Shown piece after piece: positions 1 through 8,609 of a DNA stretch of 64,000 nucleotides. The stretch covers positions 4,352,870 to 4,416,869 of the forward strand of contig NZ_LT732529.1 of assembly GCF_900156865.1 (NCBI RefSeq). Direction: 5' to 3'. Position 1 is the stretch's first letter; the number at the start of each line of letters is the position of its first letter. The notes under the pieces were generated by a model. It ran no database searches. It worked only from the letters and a program-made list of their open reading frames with translations, and was not told the origin of the DNA. The translations under genes were made by a program, and so were the position numbers. Source of the DNA: Litchfieldia sinesaloumensis (lineage in GTDB: Bacteria > Bacillota > Bacilli > Bacillales > Bacillaceae_L).

Positions 1-584
1 TCGAAGCGGTGTTGCTTGGATGGGAAGAGGTCATCATGGAGGTGATGAAGACTCGAAGCGGTGTTGCTTGGATGGGAAGAGGTCATCATGGAGGTGATGA
101 AGACCTGAAGCGGTGTTACTTGGACGGAAAGAGGTCATCATGGAGGTGATGAAGACTCGAGGCTGTGTTGTTTGGTAGTGAAGAGGTCATCATGGAAGTG
201 ATGAAGACTCGAAGACAGTTAGATTGCTAGAGGTTAGGTCATCATGGAGGTGATGAAGACTCGAGGCTGTGTTGTTTGGTAGTGAAGAGGTCATCATGGA
301 GGTGATGAAGACTCGAAGACAGTTAGATTGCTAGAGGTTAGGTCTTCATCAAAGCGATGAAGAGGAAAACACAGCAAAAGCCGGAAAGAAATCCCCTTCA
401 TCAAGGGCATGAAGGGGAAAACACAGCAAAAACCGGATAGAAATCCCCTTCATCAAGGGCATGAAGGGGAAAACACAGCAAAAGCGAGATAGAAATCCCC
501 TTCATCAAGTCTATGAAGGGGAAAACACAGCAAAAGCCGGATAGAAATCCCCTTCATCAAGTCTATGAAGGGGAAAACACAGCA
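1..584. repeat. 52-bp tandem repeat array with hairpin cores (locus A)
   Basis: Eleven units with an exact 52-bp period. In units 1-7 the segment beginning GTCATC or GTCTTC starts at 30, 82, 134, 186, 238, 290 and 342. Counting from CTTCAT, units 7-11 start at 344, 396, 448, 500 and 552. Each unit has an imperfect inverted repeat: early units pair TCATCA with TGATGA around GGAG, and units 8-11 pair CCCCTTCAT with ATGAAGGGG around a 7-base loop (393-401 with 409-417). The rest of each unit is also conserved but in several versions. The array runs off the left edge. 52 is not a multiple of 3, so it is not a repeated peptide. Bases 585-681 hold nothing I can identify. Function unknown. Confidence 0.9.
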
Positions 585-681
585 AGCATCAATCCGAAAC
601 CCTTCCACTAGTGCCCATTACAAATCAACCCACAAAACACCGCATAACTTACCACACACACTCCCAACCACAAACCAATAC

Positions 682-730
682 AAAAAGACAGATAGGAAGA
701 TTCCTTAGAACCTTTCCTATCTGTCTTTTT
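682..730 (-). terminator. Strong rho-independent terminator
   Basis: A 17-bp perfect stem (682-698 with 714-730) around a 15-base loop, with A/T tracts on both sides so it can work in both directions. It lies 91 bases past the stop of the last gene of the minus-strand ABC transporter operon and probably ends it. The 91 bases between (731-821) show nothing else. Confidence 0.85.
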
Positions 731-821
731 TGACGTTCTACAACTTTCATAAGTTACTAGTTTCGGCTGATGACCATCATCTTCTACCATTACTAGTCAT
801 CCAAAGGACACAGCTTAAAGC

Positions 822-1712
822 TTACCCTTTTACAGAACCAGCTGCCATACCTTCAACGATTTTATCGCTTAAGAATAAGAAGGCAAGTAGGATTGGTACG
901 ATACTGATAACGAGTGTTGCACCAATTGCGCCCCAGTCCGTTAGATATTGACCGACGAAGTTATTGATCCCAACTGTTAGTGTTTTCCACTTATCTGAAC
1001 TGATGAATGTATTTACAAATACGAATTCGTTCCAGTTGTAGATCATGTTGATAATTGCTGTTGTTGATAGCACGGGCACTGTCATTGGAAGTGTAATTTG
1101 GAAGAAGATTCGGTGAATCGAACATCCATCCATAACCGCTGCTTCTTCAATTTCCCGTGGGAATGTTTTATAAAAACCGAGTAAAATCATAATTGTTAAC
1201 GGCAAGTTAAATGCTGTATAGGATAATACAATTGATATCGGGTTATCTATTAAGTTTGCACTATTATACATTTTGAATAGTGGGATAATAGTTGAATGTA
1301 ACGGAATCATATAAGCGACTAAGAATAATCCAAGTACAAGGCCGCTAAATTTCCAGTGCATTCGTGTTACTGCAAACGTTACAAAACTCGCAAGAATGAT
1401 TGTTAAAACAACTGATAATACTGTAATCCAAACGCTGTTAAAGAAGTAGACTCCGATATTTCCAGAAGTCCAGGCTTTCGTATAGTTTCCCCATTGTGGG
1501 TCTTGTGGTAAAGCGAATGGAGACATACCAAAAACTTCTTTGTTTGATTTTAGAGAAAAGAATAGTAACCAAACCAATGGGTAGATTTGAATGATGGCAA
1601 ATCCACCTAGGAAGAGATAAAGAAGTCCAAAGCCGATTTTGCTCAATAGGGATTTCTTTGGTTTTTCCATAGAAAGGTTTGGTGTTGACTGTTGTGTACG
1701 AACCTCACTCAT
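822..1712 (-). CDS. Carbohydrate ABC transporter permease, MalG/CUT1 type
   Basis: Inner-membrane permease of a binding-protein-dependent sugar importer (296 aa). About six hydrophobic segments are visible, starting at residue ~25. The EAA loop that contacts the ATPase reads EEAAVMDGCSIHRIFFQ near residue 190. The protein ends in GSVKG, as many MalG-type permeases do. The minus-strand start has GAGGGAG about 8 bases upstream. It is the last gene of the set binding protein, permease 1, permease 2, with 16 bases between the two permease genes. No ATPase gene is present, so a shared MsmX-type ATPase elsewhere is likely. The sugar cannot be told from sequence. Confidence 0.93.
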   Translation of the reverse strand: MSEVRTQQSTPNLSMEKPKKSLLSKIGFGLLYLFLGGFAIIQIYPLVWLLFFSLKSNKEVFGMSPFALPQDPQWGNYTKAWTSGNIGVYFFNSVWITVLSVVLTIILASFVTFAVTRMHWKFSGLVLGLFLVAYMIPLHSTIIPLFKMYNSANLIDNPISIVLSYTAFNLPLTIMILLGFYKTFPREIEEAAVMDGCSIHRIFFQITLPMTVPVLSTTAIINMIYNWNEFVFVNTFISSDKWKTLTVGINNFVGQYLTDWGAIGATLVISIVPILLAFLFLSDKIVEGMAAGSVKG

Positions 1713-1728
1713 TTTGATTCACTCCCTC

Positions 1729-2607
1729 TTATAATTGAACATCGTCTTTAGATTTCGTTAATTGAGATGTAATAAATGTCATGACTAGACAGATAACTAA
1801 TAGTCCAAATCCGATTGCACTACCATATCCGAAGTTGTTTAATTTAAACGCTTCTTTGTACATGTAAGAGGCCATTACTTCACTTGCTCCGTTTGGTCCT
1901 CCACCAGTCATAACGTAGATTAAATCAAAGTATTTCAATGATCCCACAACTGCAAGCATAATCGTTACTTTAAATACACCAGAGATTAGTGGTAATTTAA
2001 TTTTATAGGCAATTTGAAATGGAGTTGCGCCATCGATTTTTGCAGCTTCAATGACTTCATCAGGTACATTTTTTAATGCTGCATAGTAAATTAAGATGTA
2101 AAAACCTGCGTATTGCCAAATGATTGGAATGAAGATTGCATACAGCGCAATTTTCGGATCAGCTAACCAAATCGGTGTGTTTTCAACACCAAAGAACTCA
2201 AGCAATTTGTTTGCCATACCGTTAGTTGGGTCGAAAATCTTCATCCAAAGCTGAGCAATTGCAACTGAAGATAATAGCATTGGAATTAAATAAATCTTAC
2301 GTAAAAGATCAGAGCCTTTGATTTTGCTAGCAAGAATAAGAGAAATCCCTAAGTAAAGAATTAAGCTAGCAGTAGAGAAGATTGCTAATAAAAATGAATG
2401 CCAGGTACTAGACCAAAATAATTTATCTTGTACTAAAGTAACGTAGTTGTCTAATCCGATAAACGTCATCTCACCAATTCCGTCCCAATCCATGAGGCCA
2501 TAGTAGCCAGATAATCCGATAGGGATATAGATGAGGACAAGAATGAGAAGTAAAGCAGGGAGTGTATAAAGGGCGATAACGAATTTATTCGACATCACAT
2601 TTTTCAT
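1729..2607 (-). CDS. Carbohydrate ABC transporter permease, MalF/CUT1 type
   Basis: Partner permease (292 aa) of the gene at 822-1712; the two should form a heterodimeric sugar channel. A long hydrophobic N-terminal segment (about residues 8-30) is followed by further membrane segments and an EAA loop, EAAKIDGATPFQIAYKIKLP, around residues 190-210. The length fits the short MalF-like permeases of Gram-positive CUT1 systems. GGAAGGGG lies just upstream of the ATG. A 72-base gap with a hairpin separates it from the binding protein gene. Identification as a sugar permease is firm; the substrate is unknown. Confidence 0.93.
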   Translation of the reverse strand: MKNVMSNKFVIALYTLPALLLILVLIYIPIGLSGYYGLMDWDGIGEMTFIGLDNYVTLVQDKLFWSSTWHSFLLAIFSTASLILYLGISLILASKIKGSDLLRKIYLIPMLLSSVAIAQLWMKIFDPTNGMANKLLEFFGVENTPIWLADPKIALYAIFIPIIWQYAGFYILIYYAALKNVPDEVIEAAKIDGATPFQIAYKIKLPLISGVFKVTIMLAVVGSLKYFDLIYVMTGGGPNGASEVMASYMYKEAFKLNNFGYGSAIGFGLLVICLVMTFITSQLTKSKDDVQL

Positions 2608-2635
2608 AGTTTTGCCCCTTCCTTTCTATAAAGAA

Positions 2636-2664
2636 GAGGACATATTTACAAGCAATATGCCCTC
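2636..2664 (-). promoter_or_regulatory. Intercistronic hairpin between binding protein and permease genes
   Basis: GAGG-A-CATATT pairs with AATATG-C-CCTC (10 of 11 positions) around a short loop, in the 72-base gap between the binding-protein stop and the first permease start. No T-run follows on the minus strand, so it looks like an mRNA stabiliser or partial attenuator, as is common after binding-protein genes that need more product than the permeases. Inferred from position and structure only. Confidence 0.45.
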
Positions 2665-2679
2665 TCTCTTAAGCCACAA

Positions 2680-3987
2680 TTATTTTTCGGCAGCAAGAGC
2701 TTCCTCTTGTGTTTTTGCAAAATCCTCTGGAGTTGTTTGACCGCCAAATAATGCTTGAATTTGATTTAAGTGAACATCAGCTACACCAGCAGACATTTGA
2801 ACATCTGCATAAAGTGTTAAGTTAGTTGCTTTTCCTAAGTCGTTAAGAATATCAATATACATTGGGTGAAGGTCACCGTTCGATGTATCTACAACTGTTG
2901 CTGGAATTACACCAGCGTCTACAACTGAACGCTTGCCCCACTCATCAACTAGGTAAGAAACAAAGTCTTTTGCTTCATCTTTTACTTTTGATTGTTCAGA
3001 TACGAATAAACCAACACCAGGTCCACCTACATAGCTGTCGATATCACCTTTACCGCCTTCATAGGTAGGGAACTTGAAGTAACCAACTTTGTCTTTGAAC
3101 GCTTGATCCACATCTGGAGTTGTTGTGTAGTTTGGTAATTCCCAAGTTGCCATTAAGTACATAGCTGCTTGTTCGTTCATGAAATAACCTTTTGCTTCAT
3201 CATTAGATAGACCATTAAATCCTTTAACGAATGCATCCATTTCAACAAGTTTTTCGATTTCTTCAGCTGCTTTTACAAGTGCTGGGTCTTCGAAGGTACC
3301 AGTACGGTTGATTGCATTATTTAATGTTTCAGGACCACCGATTCTGTCAGCAAGGTACATATACCACATAGAACCTGTCCAACGGTCTTTGTTTCCTAAA
3401 GTGATTGGAGTGACACCGTTATCAACTAGTGTTTCAACAACATTTAAGAATTCATCATATGTTTCTGGTACTTCTAGGTTGTTTTGTTCAAAGATTTCTT
3501 TATTGTAATAAACTGGAGTAATGTTAAGTTCTAATGGTAGAGCATATGTCTGTTCGTCAACTGAGAACGCATCAAGTGTACCAGCTACGAAATTGTCTTC
3601 TTGAACAATATCATCAAGTGGTGCAAACATATTTCCGTCAACGAAAGGCTTCATATAACCTGCAGCCCACGTAATACCTACGTCTGGAAGTTCATTTGAT
3701 GCAGATAATACTTTTACTTTTTCTTTGTATTGCTCGTTACCTAAGATTTCAGTTTGAATGTCTACATCAGGATTCTCTTCTTCGTAAGCTTTAATAATGT
3801 CATCCACAATTGTGAACTGAGCATTAGAGCTACCCTCAGGCCATAAATGCATCATTTTCACTACTGTTTTATCGCTGCTAGATCCACCTGAATCTTTAGA
3901 TGTGTCATCTGATGAGGAACATCCTCCTAAAATTAATCCACCAGCTAATGCCATTGACATCATGGTAGCAAACGCTTTCTTTTTCAT
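2680..3987 (-). CDS. Sugar ABC transporter substrate-binding lipoprotein
   Basis: Extracellular solute-binding protein, family 1 (435 aa). The signal peptide starts MKKKAF, has a hydrophobic core and ends in a lipobox with Cys at residue 23 (LILGGC), followed by a Ser/Asp/Gly-rich linker. The mature part shows the typical fold pattern, such as HLWPEG near the start, ALPLELN and a GGPGVGLF segment. It captures an extracellular carbohydrate and delivers it to the two downstream permeases. It lies directly downstream of the YesM/YesN-type two-component genes, which probably control it; 108 bases separate them, enough for its own promoter. Substrate unknown. Confidence 0.93.
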   Translation of the reverse strand: MKKKAFATMMSMALAGGLILGGCSSSDDTSKDSGGSSSDKTVVKMMHLWPEGSSNAQFTIVDDIIKAYEEENPDVDIQTEILGNEQYKEKVKVLSASNELPDVGITWAAGYMKPFVDGNMFAPLDDIVQEDNFVAGTLDAFSVDEQTYALPLELNITPVYYNKEIFEQNNLEVPETYDEFLNVVETLVDNGVTPITLGNKDRWTGSMWYMYLADRIGGPETLNNAINRTGTFEDPALVKAAEEIEKLVEMDAFVKGFNGLSNDEAKGYFMNEQAAMYLMATWELPNYTTTPDVDQAFKDKVGYFKFPTYEGGKGDIDSYVGGPGVGLFVSEQSKVKDEAKDFVSYLVDEWGKRSVVDAGVIPATVVDTSNGDLHPMYIDILNDLGKATNLTLYADVQMSAGVADVHLNQIQALFGGQTTPEDFAKTQEEALAAEK

Positions 3988-4095
3988 TAATCAAAACCCC
4001 CTTGTTTTGTTTAGGTCTTTTTACTTACAAATTAAGTCTATCATCGAAGGAATAATCAAAAAAGGGAACTATGATTGGGAAAAGTACTACTATTT

Positions 4096-4881
4096 TTAGA
4101 AAGCCCTTTCATTGCCTGTCTTTCGGTATGTTGTTGGTGTCATATCCTCATATTCTTTAAAGATTTTAATAAAATACTTAGCTGTTTTATACCCAACTTC
4201 CTCTGCAATCTCATTGATGGTTAGCTTGGTAGATAGAAGTAATTCTTTGGCGCGTTGAACTCTACGTCTCGTTACATACTCGCTAAAGTTAACATTCATT
4301 TCTTCTTTAAAGAGTACGCTAAAATAACTAGGGTTCAGGTGAACGTGAGCCGCAACATCTTTCTGGGTGATTTCATCTTTTAGGTGGAGGTCGATGTAGG
4401 CGATTGCGTCACGAATTGCATTAGATGTAGTTTCTATTTTCGTGGTTGCGTCAACAATTTTTTTGTCGACTACTTTTTCGATCATTCCAGCTCTAAACTT
4501 TTTCTCTAAGACTTGTAATGCTTCTTCAACCGCTTCAATCAATTTAGTTTTGCTAATGGGCTTTAATAGATAGTTTACTACGCCAAGACGAAGTGCTTCT
4601 TGCGCGTACTCAAATTGTGAATAGGCAGATATAACAATGACGACAGGGGACATGCCTCTATCCTTAATCGTTTTTAAGAGCTGAAGGCCTGTCATTTCGG
4701 GCATCCGTATATCTGACAGCAAGATATGAATCTTTTGTTTTTCTGCAATTTGTAATACTTCCTCACCGCTTTCAGCAGTGAGGATATTATATTCACCATT
4801 ATTCCAGCTTTCCAACGTTCTTTGCAAACCTTGTCTTGTTCTTGGTTCATCATCAACAATCACAATATTTTTGATAAACAT
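4096..4881 (-). CDS. YesN-type response regulator (receiver + AraC DNA-binding domain)
   Basis: Cytoplasmic transcription regulator, 261 aa from the chosen ATG. The receiver domain covers residues ~4-120, with acidic pair D10/D11, phospho-acceptor D57 in LLSDIRMPEMTG and K107 in YLLKPI. The C-terminal ~100 residues form an AraC-type double helix-turn-helix (INEIAEEVGYKTAKYFIKIF then TPTTYRK). An upstream in-frame start exists, but the ATG at 4881 has GGGGGGA at proper spacing and begins right at the receiver domain. It starts one base after the kinase stop, so the two are translationally linked. It probably activates the adjacent sugar importer in response to the kinase. Confidence 0.93.
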   Translation of the reverse strand: MFIKNIVIVDDEPRTRQGLQRTLESWNNGEYNILTAESGEEVLQIAEKQKIHILLSDIRMPEMTGLQLLKTIKDRGMSPVVIVISAYSQFEYAQEALRLGVVNYLLKPISKTKLIEAVEEALQVLEKKFRAGMIEKVVDKKIVDATTKIETTSNAIRDAIAYIDLHLKDEITQKDVAAHVHLNPSYFSVLFKEEMNVNFSEYVTRRRVQRAKELLLSTKLTINEIAEEVGYKTAKYFIKIFKEYEDMTPTTYRKTGNERAF

Positions 4882-4882
4882 G

Positions 4883-6604
4883 TTATTTCCCCCCACTCGG
4901 GATTTCAAATGAAATCCGTGTTCCTTTGTTTGGTTCACTTTCAATTAGTAGTTCGGAATGCAAGTTCTCGTTGTAATACAATCGTAAGCGTTTATTTACA
5001 TTTGAGATGGCAATGCCAGTTCCTCTTGTGGACTCGACACCACCCTTATTCGTTGATTCTGTAATTTGGTGAATGCGTTCTTGATCCATGCCTGGGCCAT
5101 CGTCCTGAACGATTATTCGTATCCTATCGGTACTTACAGGTTCAACTGTAACCGTGACTAAGCTATCGCCGACCTTATTTCCAGCCCCGTGTAAGATTGC
5201 ATTTTCCACAAGTGGTTGAATGATTAATTTGGGGATTTGGACTTGCTTGAATTCTTCTGGAACGGATACCCTCCAATGGAGTCGATCTCCAAAACGCATC
5301 TTCATAATTTCCATATAGTCGCCGATGTGCTTAATTTCATCTTTTAAGAAGACCCAATCATCATCTGTTTCTTTTGTAATGGTGTATCGAAATAAATCTG
5401 ACATCGCAATGACCACTTCAGATAGCTCTTCTTCATTTTTTTCCTCCAGTGACCAGTGAAGCGCATCTAAGGTATTGAAGAGAAAATGTGGATTTATTTG
5501 AGCTTGAAGGGCTTTTAGCTCACTTCGGCTGCGTAAAATCTCTTTTTGATAGACCATTCGGATTAAATGATTTGTCTCTTTTACTAATTGGTTGTAAGTA
5601 CTGTTAAGTTCATTAATCTCATTGACTGAAGAAACACTTGGGTTCAGGGTTAAGGCCCCTTGCCCGGCGCGTTGCATGGTCTTAGTAAGTCGAACAATTG
5701 GCCTAGTAATAACCGTTGACAAGAATAATGAAAAAATCATAAATATTATCGCTCCAGCAACACCAGATAAGATGATACTTGTCCGTATCCCTGCGAGCCC
5801 CTTGGTGAGTTCACTGACCGGAGTTAAAATAAAAACCGTCCATCCGGTGAGGTCCGATGTTTCCTTATTCACAATATAATCGCCTTTATCTAAGTGAACA
5901 GTGCCTTTCGGATTAGAAATAATCTCTGCAAGGTCGCCATTGTAATTCTGAACAATTGGCGTATCGTTTTCGTCTAATAGAATTGAATATCGATTATTTG
6001 GTGTTGCGAATTGAAAATGCTCGCGATTAATACTGACTAATAGGTAACCGCCATTTATATACTTACGTTCAATTAAACTAACCCTTCGAATGGCCAGAAA
6101 GAAATTTTTATCATGTGGGTCTTCTCCAATCCAGACTAATCCACCCTTAGCCACGTCAGCTTTTTTAATCCAATTTCTATTGATACGATTTTTCAGCAAG
6201 GCTTCATCAAGTGGTATTACACGCTTCTGGTCCTTTGAGAAAAGTTGAAACTCAAAAATACCATCAGTGTTCCCCATAATCCGGTTAACATGGCCCACTA
6301 ATTGTTGTCGTTCCTGAAACGAAACTTCTGTACCGTCGTAGGTTTTCCTTAGGACTTCCTGAACGCCTTCGTCCGTAATGACGAGCTTAGATGACATATT
6401 AATTTGCTCGAATAAAGACTCAATTCTACCGTTTGCTTCAATTGCTACCTGATGGATTTGTTCTTCAGCATTAATCTTTAATAGATTAGATACCTGTCTT
6501 AAGGTTAATGAACCGACAATCAATAGAACAATAATCATCACAAATAAGAAGATGAGTAAAATTTGGTTACGTAATGTGTTCCATTTTTTTATTTTTTTAA
6601 GCAT
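4883..6604 (-). CDS. YesM-type sensor histidine kinase
   Basis: Membrane sensor kinase (573 aa) of the LytS/YesM class. Transmembrane segments at about 14-36 and 275-300 enclose a large extracellular sensing domain; a HAMP linker follows (TRPIVRLTKTMQRAG), then the histidine-kinase motif QINPHFLFNTLDALHW with H373. An ATPase domain follows, with QPLVENAILHG and DDGPGMD. It should phosphorylate the YesN-type regulator encoded one base downstream. In this family such pairs usually sense carbohydrate availability and control the neighbouring ABC importer, which fits here. Bases 6605-6882, divergent from the next gene, hold no clear operator. Confidence 0.93.
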   Translation of the reverse strand: MLKKIKKWNTLRNQILLIFLFVMIIVLLIVGSLTLRQVSNLLKINAEEQIHQVAIEANGRIESLFEQINMSSKLVITDEGVQEVLRKTYDGTEVSFQERQQLVGHVNRIMGNTDGIFEFQLFSKDQKRVIPLDEALLKNRINRNWIKKADVAKGGLVWIGEDPHDKNFFLAIRRVSLIERKYINGGYLLVSINREHFQFATPNNRYSILLDENDTPIVQNYNGDLAEIISNPKGTVHLDKGDYIVNKETSDLTGWTVFILTPVSELTKGLAGIRTSIILSGVAGAIIFMIFSLFLSTVITRPIVRLTKTMQRAGQGALTLNPSVSSVNEINELNSTYNQLVKETNHLIRMVYQKEILRSRSELKALQAQINPHFLFNTLDALHWSLEEKNEEELSEVVIAMSDLFRYTITKETDDDWVFLKDEIKHIGDYMEIMKMRFGDRLHWRVSVPEEFKQVQIPKLIIQPLVENAILHGAGNKVGDSLVTVTVEPVSTDRIRIIVQDDGPGMDQERIHQITESTNKGGVESTRGTGIAISNVNKRLRLYYNENLHSELLIESEPNKGTRISFEIPSGGK

Positions 6605-6882
6605 TGGTAGTTCGCCTCTTTAATCAGTCGTTGTTTCAATTATAGCGTGAGAATTTGTAAACGTTGTATTTAAGGCAACTCAATTTATTGGAAAAGTAGG
6701 GAATAAGGCCCAGTGTCATTTTATCATTAATAGATCTTTATTGGAATGATTGTATAACGAATAAACAAAGTTTTTAGATGTTTTTAGCGCGATACTGCGA
6801 TAAAGAAAAAATACTACGAATTCTTCAGGATAGCGTTATAATAAAATAATTATTTTGAAAAATTTTAATTTTGAGGTGCAGC

Positions 6883-7500
6883 ATGACAAAACGCATAAGT
6901 ATCTATTTAGGAGGACTCGCCCTTACCGCCCTTGGTATTGCCCTTGTTATTTTATCACTTATCGGGGCAGGGCCATGGGACACGGTTGCCGTCGGGCTTA
7001 ATAAGCATTTAGGGTTAACGATTGGTACTTGGTCAATTTTAACCCAGGTGATTTTCACATTGATTACTTGGGGACTTGAGAAGACGAGGTTGCGAATTGA
7101 ATCGGTTATTCCGATTTTCATCCGAAGTGTTTTCGTTGATTTTTGGTTTTATATCGTACTAGGAAACATTAATTTTTCTACTTCATGGGAGTTGCAGGTT
7201 GTCAGTTTCCTATTGGGGCTCTTTTGCGCTGGAATTGGAATAGGCATTTATATGGAAGTGAATTTGCCTAAGACACCAATTGATGGGATGATGGTGGCAA
7301 TTAGCAACCGGTTTGAGTGGAGCTTTAACAAAGTTAGAATGGGGATTGAATGTACGGGTGCTATACTTGGTTTTATTTTAGGGGGGCCTGTCGGGATCGG
7401 TACTTTGGTGATTGCTTTGTTGATTGGTAAAATCATTCAGGCTGTAAATAATAGAATGAAGAGAGTGATGCAAGTTTCGGATACTACCCATTCTTTTTAA
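6883..7500 (+). CDS. YczE/YitT-like integral membrane protein
   Basis: Integral membrane protein of 205 aa with about five hydrophobic segments. The region LSLIGAGPWDTVAVGLNKHLGLTIGTWSI-like (residues ~22-55) resembles the YczE family of Bacillus: AGPWD followed by GLTIGTW. YczE of B. subtilis is needed for surfactin production by an unclear mechanism; no lipopeptide synthetase is in this window. ATG 6883 is chosen over an in-frame TTG at 6871 because GAGGTG lies directly before it. A single-gene unit by spacing (92 bases to the next gene). Family assignment is good, function unknown. Confidence 0.8.
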   Translation: MTKRISIYLGGLALTALGIALVILSLIGAGPWDTVAVGLNKHLGLTIGTWSILTQVIFTLITWGLEKTRLRIESVIPIFIRSVFVDFWFYIVLGNINFSTSWELQVVSFLLGLFCAGIGIGIYMEVNLPKTPIDGMMVAISNRFEWSFNKVRMGIECTGAILGFILGGPVGIGTLVIALLIGKIIQAVNNRMKRVMQVSDTTHSF

Positions 7501-7592
7501 CTCTAACAGTCAACTAATAATAGGTACTTTGTGATATTCAAACTAGTATTAATTTGGTAAAATGAACGTGAATCTAAAATAGAGGTAATGCT

Positions 7593-8516
7593 ATGAATCC
7601 TTTTGCGAACTACATCGAATTTAACAGAGAAAAATGGGCGACACTGCGCAATAAAACTCCATTGTTGTTGTCTGAGGAAGAGCTAGAGAGTATTCGGGGG
7701 ATAAATGAGGAAATCTCACTTCAGGAAGTTGAAGAAATTTATCTACCGTTAACACGACTGATTAATTTAAAGGTGAAAGCATCTCAGCAATTGCAAGGTG
7801 CAACTAATTCATTTTTAGACTATAAAGCTAAAAAAATTCCGTACATAATTGGGATTGCGGGCAGTGTAGCGGTTGGGAAAAGTACCGCAGCAAGAGTGAT
7901 TCAGACCTTATTATCACGTTGGGATGAGCATAAAGAAGTAGGTTTGGTTACAACTGACGGCTTCTTATATCCAAATGCAACGTTGGAGAAGAAGGGCCTC
8001 ATGAGTCGAAAAGGTTTTCCCGAGAGTTATGATACTCAGAAGTTAATCAAGTTTATGATGAAAGTAAAATCTGGAAAACCAAAGGTCGAGGCACCATTAT
8101 ATTCGCATTTAACGTATGATGTACTGACCGATAAAGTTGAAGTTATCCGAAATCCGGATATTTTAATCGTTGAAGGGATCAATGTTTTGCAAGTGAGTAA
8201 AACACATTCCGTATTCGTAAGTGACTTTTTTGATTTCTCTATTTATATTGATGGGGATGTTAAAGACATCAAAAAATGGTACATAGAGAGATTCTTAACA
8301 TTACAGAAGACCGCTTTCCAGGATCCGATGTCCTATTTTCACAGATATAAAACGTTATCCCAAGAAGAAGCCGTTCAAAAAGCAACTAACATCTGGGAAG
8401 AAATCAATGCTAAGAACTTGCGTGAGAACATTCTGCCAACCCGACGTCGTGCTGACACCGTATTTAAAAAAGGACAAGACCATCGAATGGAAAAGGTCTA
8501 TCTTAAGAAATTTTAA
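7593..8516 (+). CDS. coaA: Pantothenate kinase, type I
   Basis: Catalyses ATP-dependent phosphorylation of pantothenate, the first committed step of coenzyme A synthesis. The 307-aa length is normal for bacterial CoaA. The P-loop GSVAVGKS is at residues 90-97, followed by TTDGFLYPN and the family segment [15 protein letters not shown]. Further conserved parts are [11 protein letters not shown] and [15 protein letters not shown] precedes the ATG. It is monocistronic and ends at a strong terminator. CoA supply is relevant to the CoA-thioester island at 50-63.6 kb, but nothing links them in regulation. Confidence 0.95.
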   Translation: MNPFANYIEFNREKWATLRNKTPLLLSEEELESIRGINEEISLQEVEEIYLPLTRLINLKVKASQQLQGATNSFLDYKAKKIPYIIGIAGSVAVGKSTAARVIQTLLSRWDEHKEVGLVTTDGFLYPNATLEKKGLMSRKGFPESYDTQKLIKFMMKVKSGKPKVEAPLYSHLTYDVLTDKVEVIRNPDILIVEGINVLQVSKTHSVFVSDFFDFSIYIDGDVKDIKKWYIERFLTLQKTAFQDPMSYFHRYKTLSQEEAVQKATNIWEEINAKNLRENILPTRRRADTVFKKGQDHRMEKVYLKKF

Positions 8517-8540
8517 ATTCTTACTTTGGCCAACTATAAT

Positions 8541-8568
8541 AAAAGGCATGGTTTCGACCATGCCTTTT
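8541..8568. terminator. Bidirectional terminator between convergent genes
   Basis: AAAAGGCATGG pairs perfectly with CCATGCCTTTT around TTTCGA. It sits between coaA (+) and the DUF418-like gene (-) and has U-run potential on both strands. Confidence 0.9.
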
Positions 8569-8609
8569 AAATATGTTTCTTGTATACATTCGAATCGGTT
8601 AAATAATAA

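Noticed and set aside
1-584. CRISPR array
   Set aside because: The sequences between the hairpin cores recur among units (several identical), the cores vary, and no cas gene is nearby. The 52-bp unit is a tandem repeat rather than repeat-spacer DNA. The same holds for the arrays at 34845 and 53411.
608-951. Small frames on both strands around the terminator at 682-730
   Set aside because: One spans the hairpin and the other runs into the permease gene on the opposite strand; no family features or ribosome sites.
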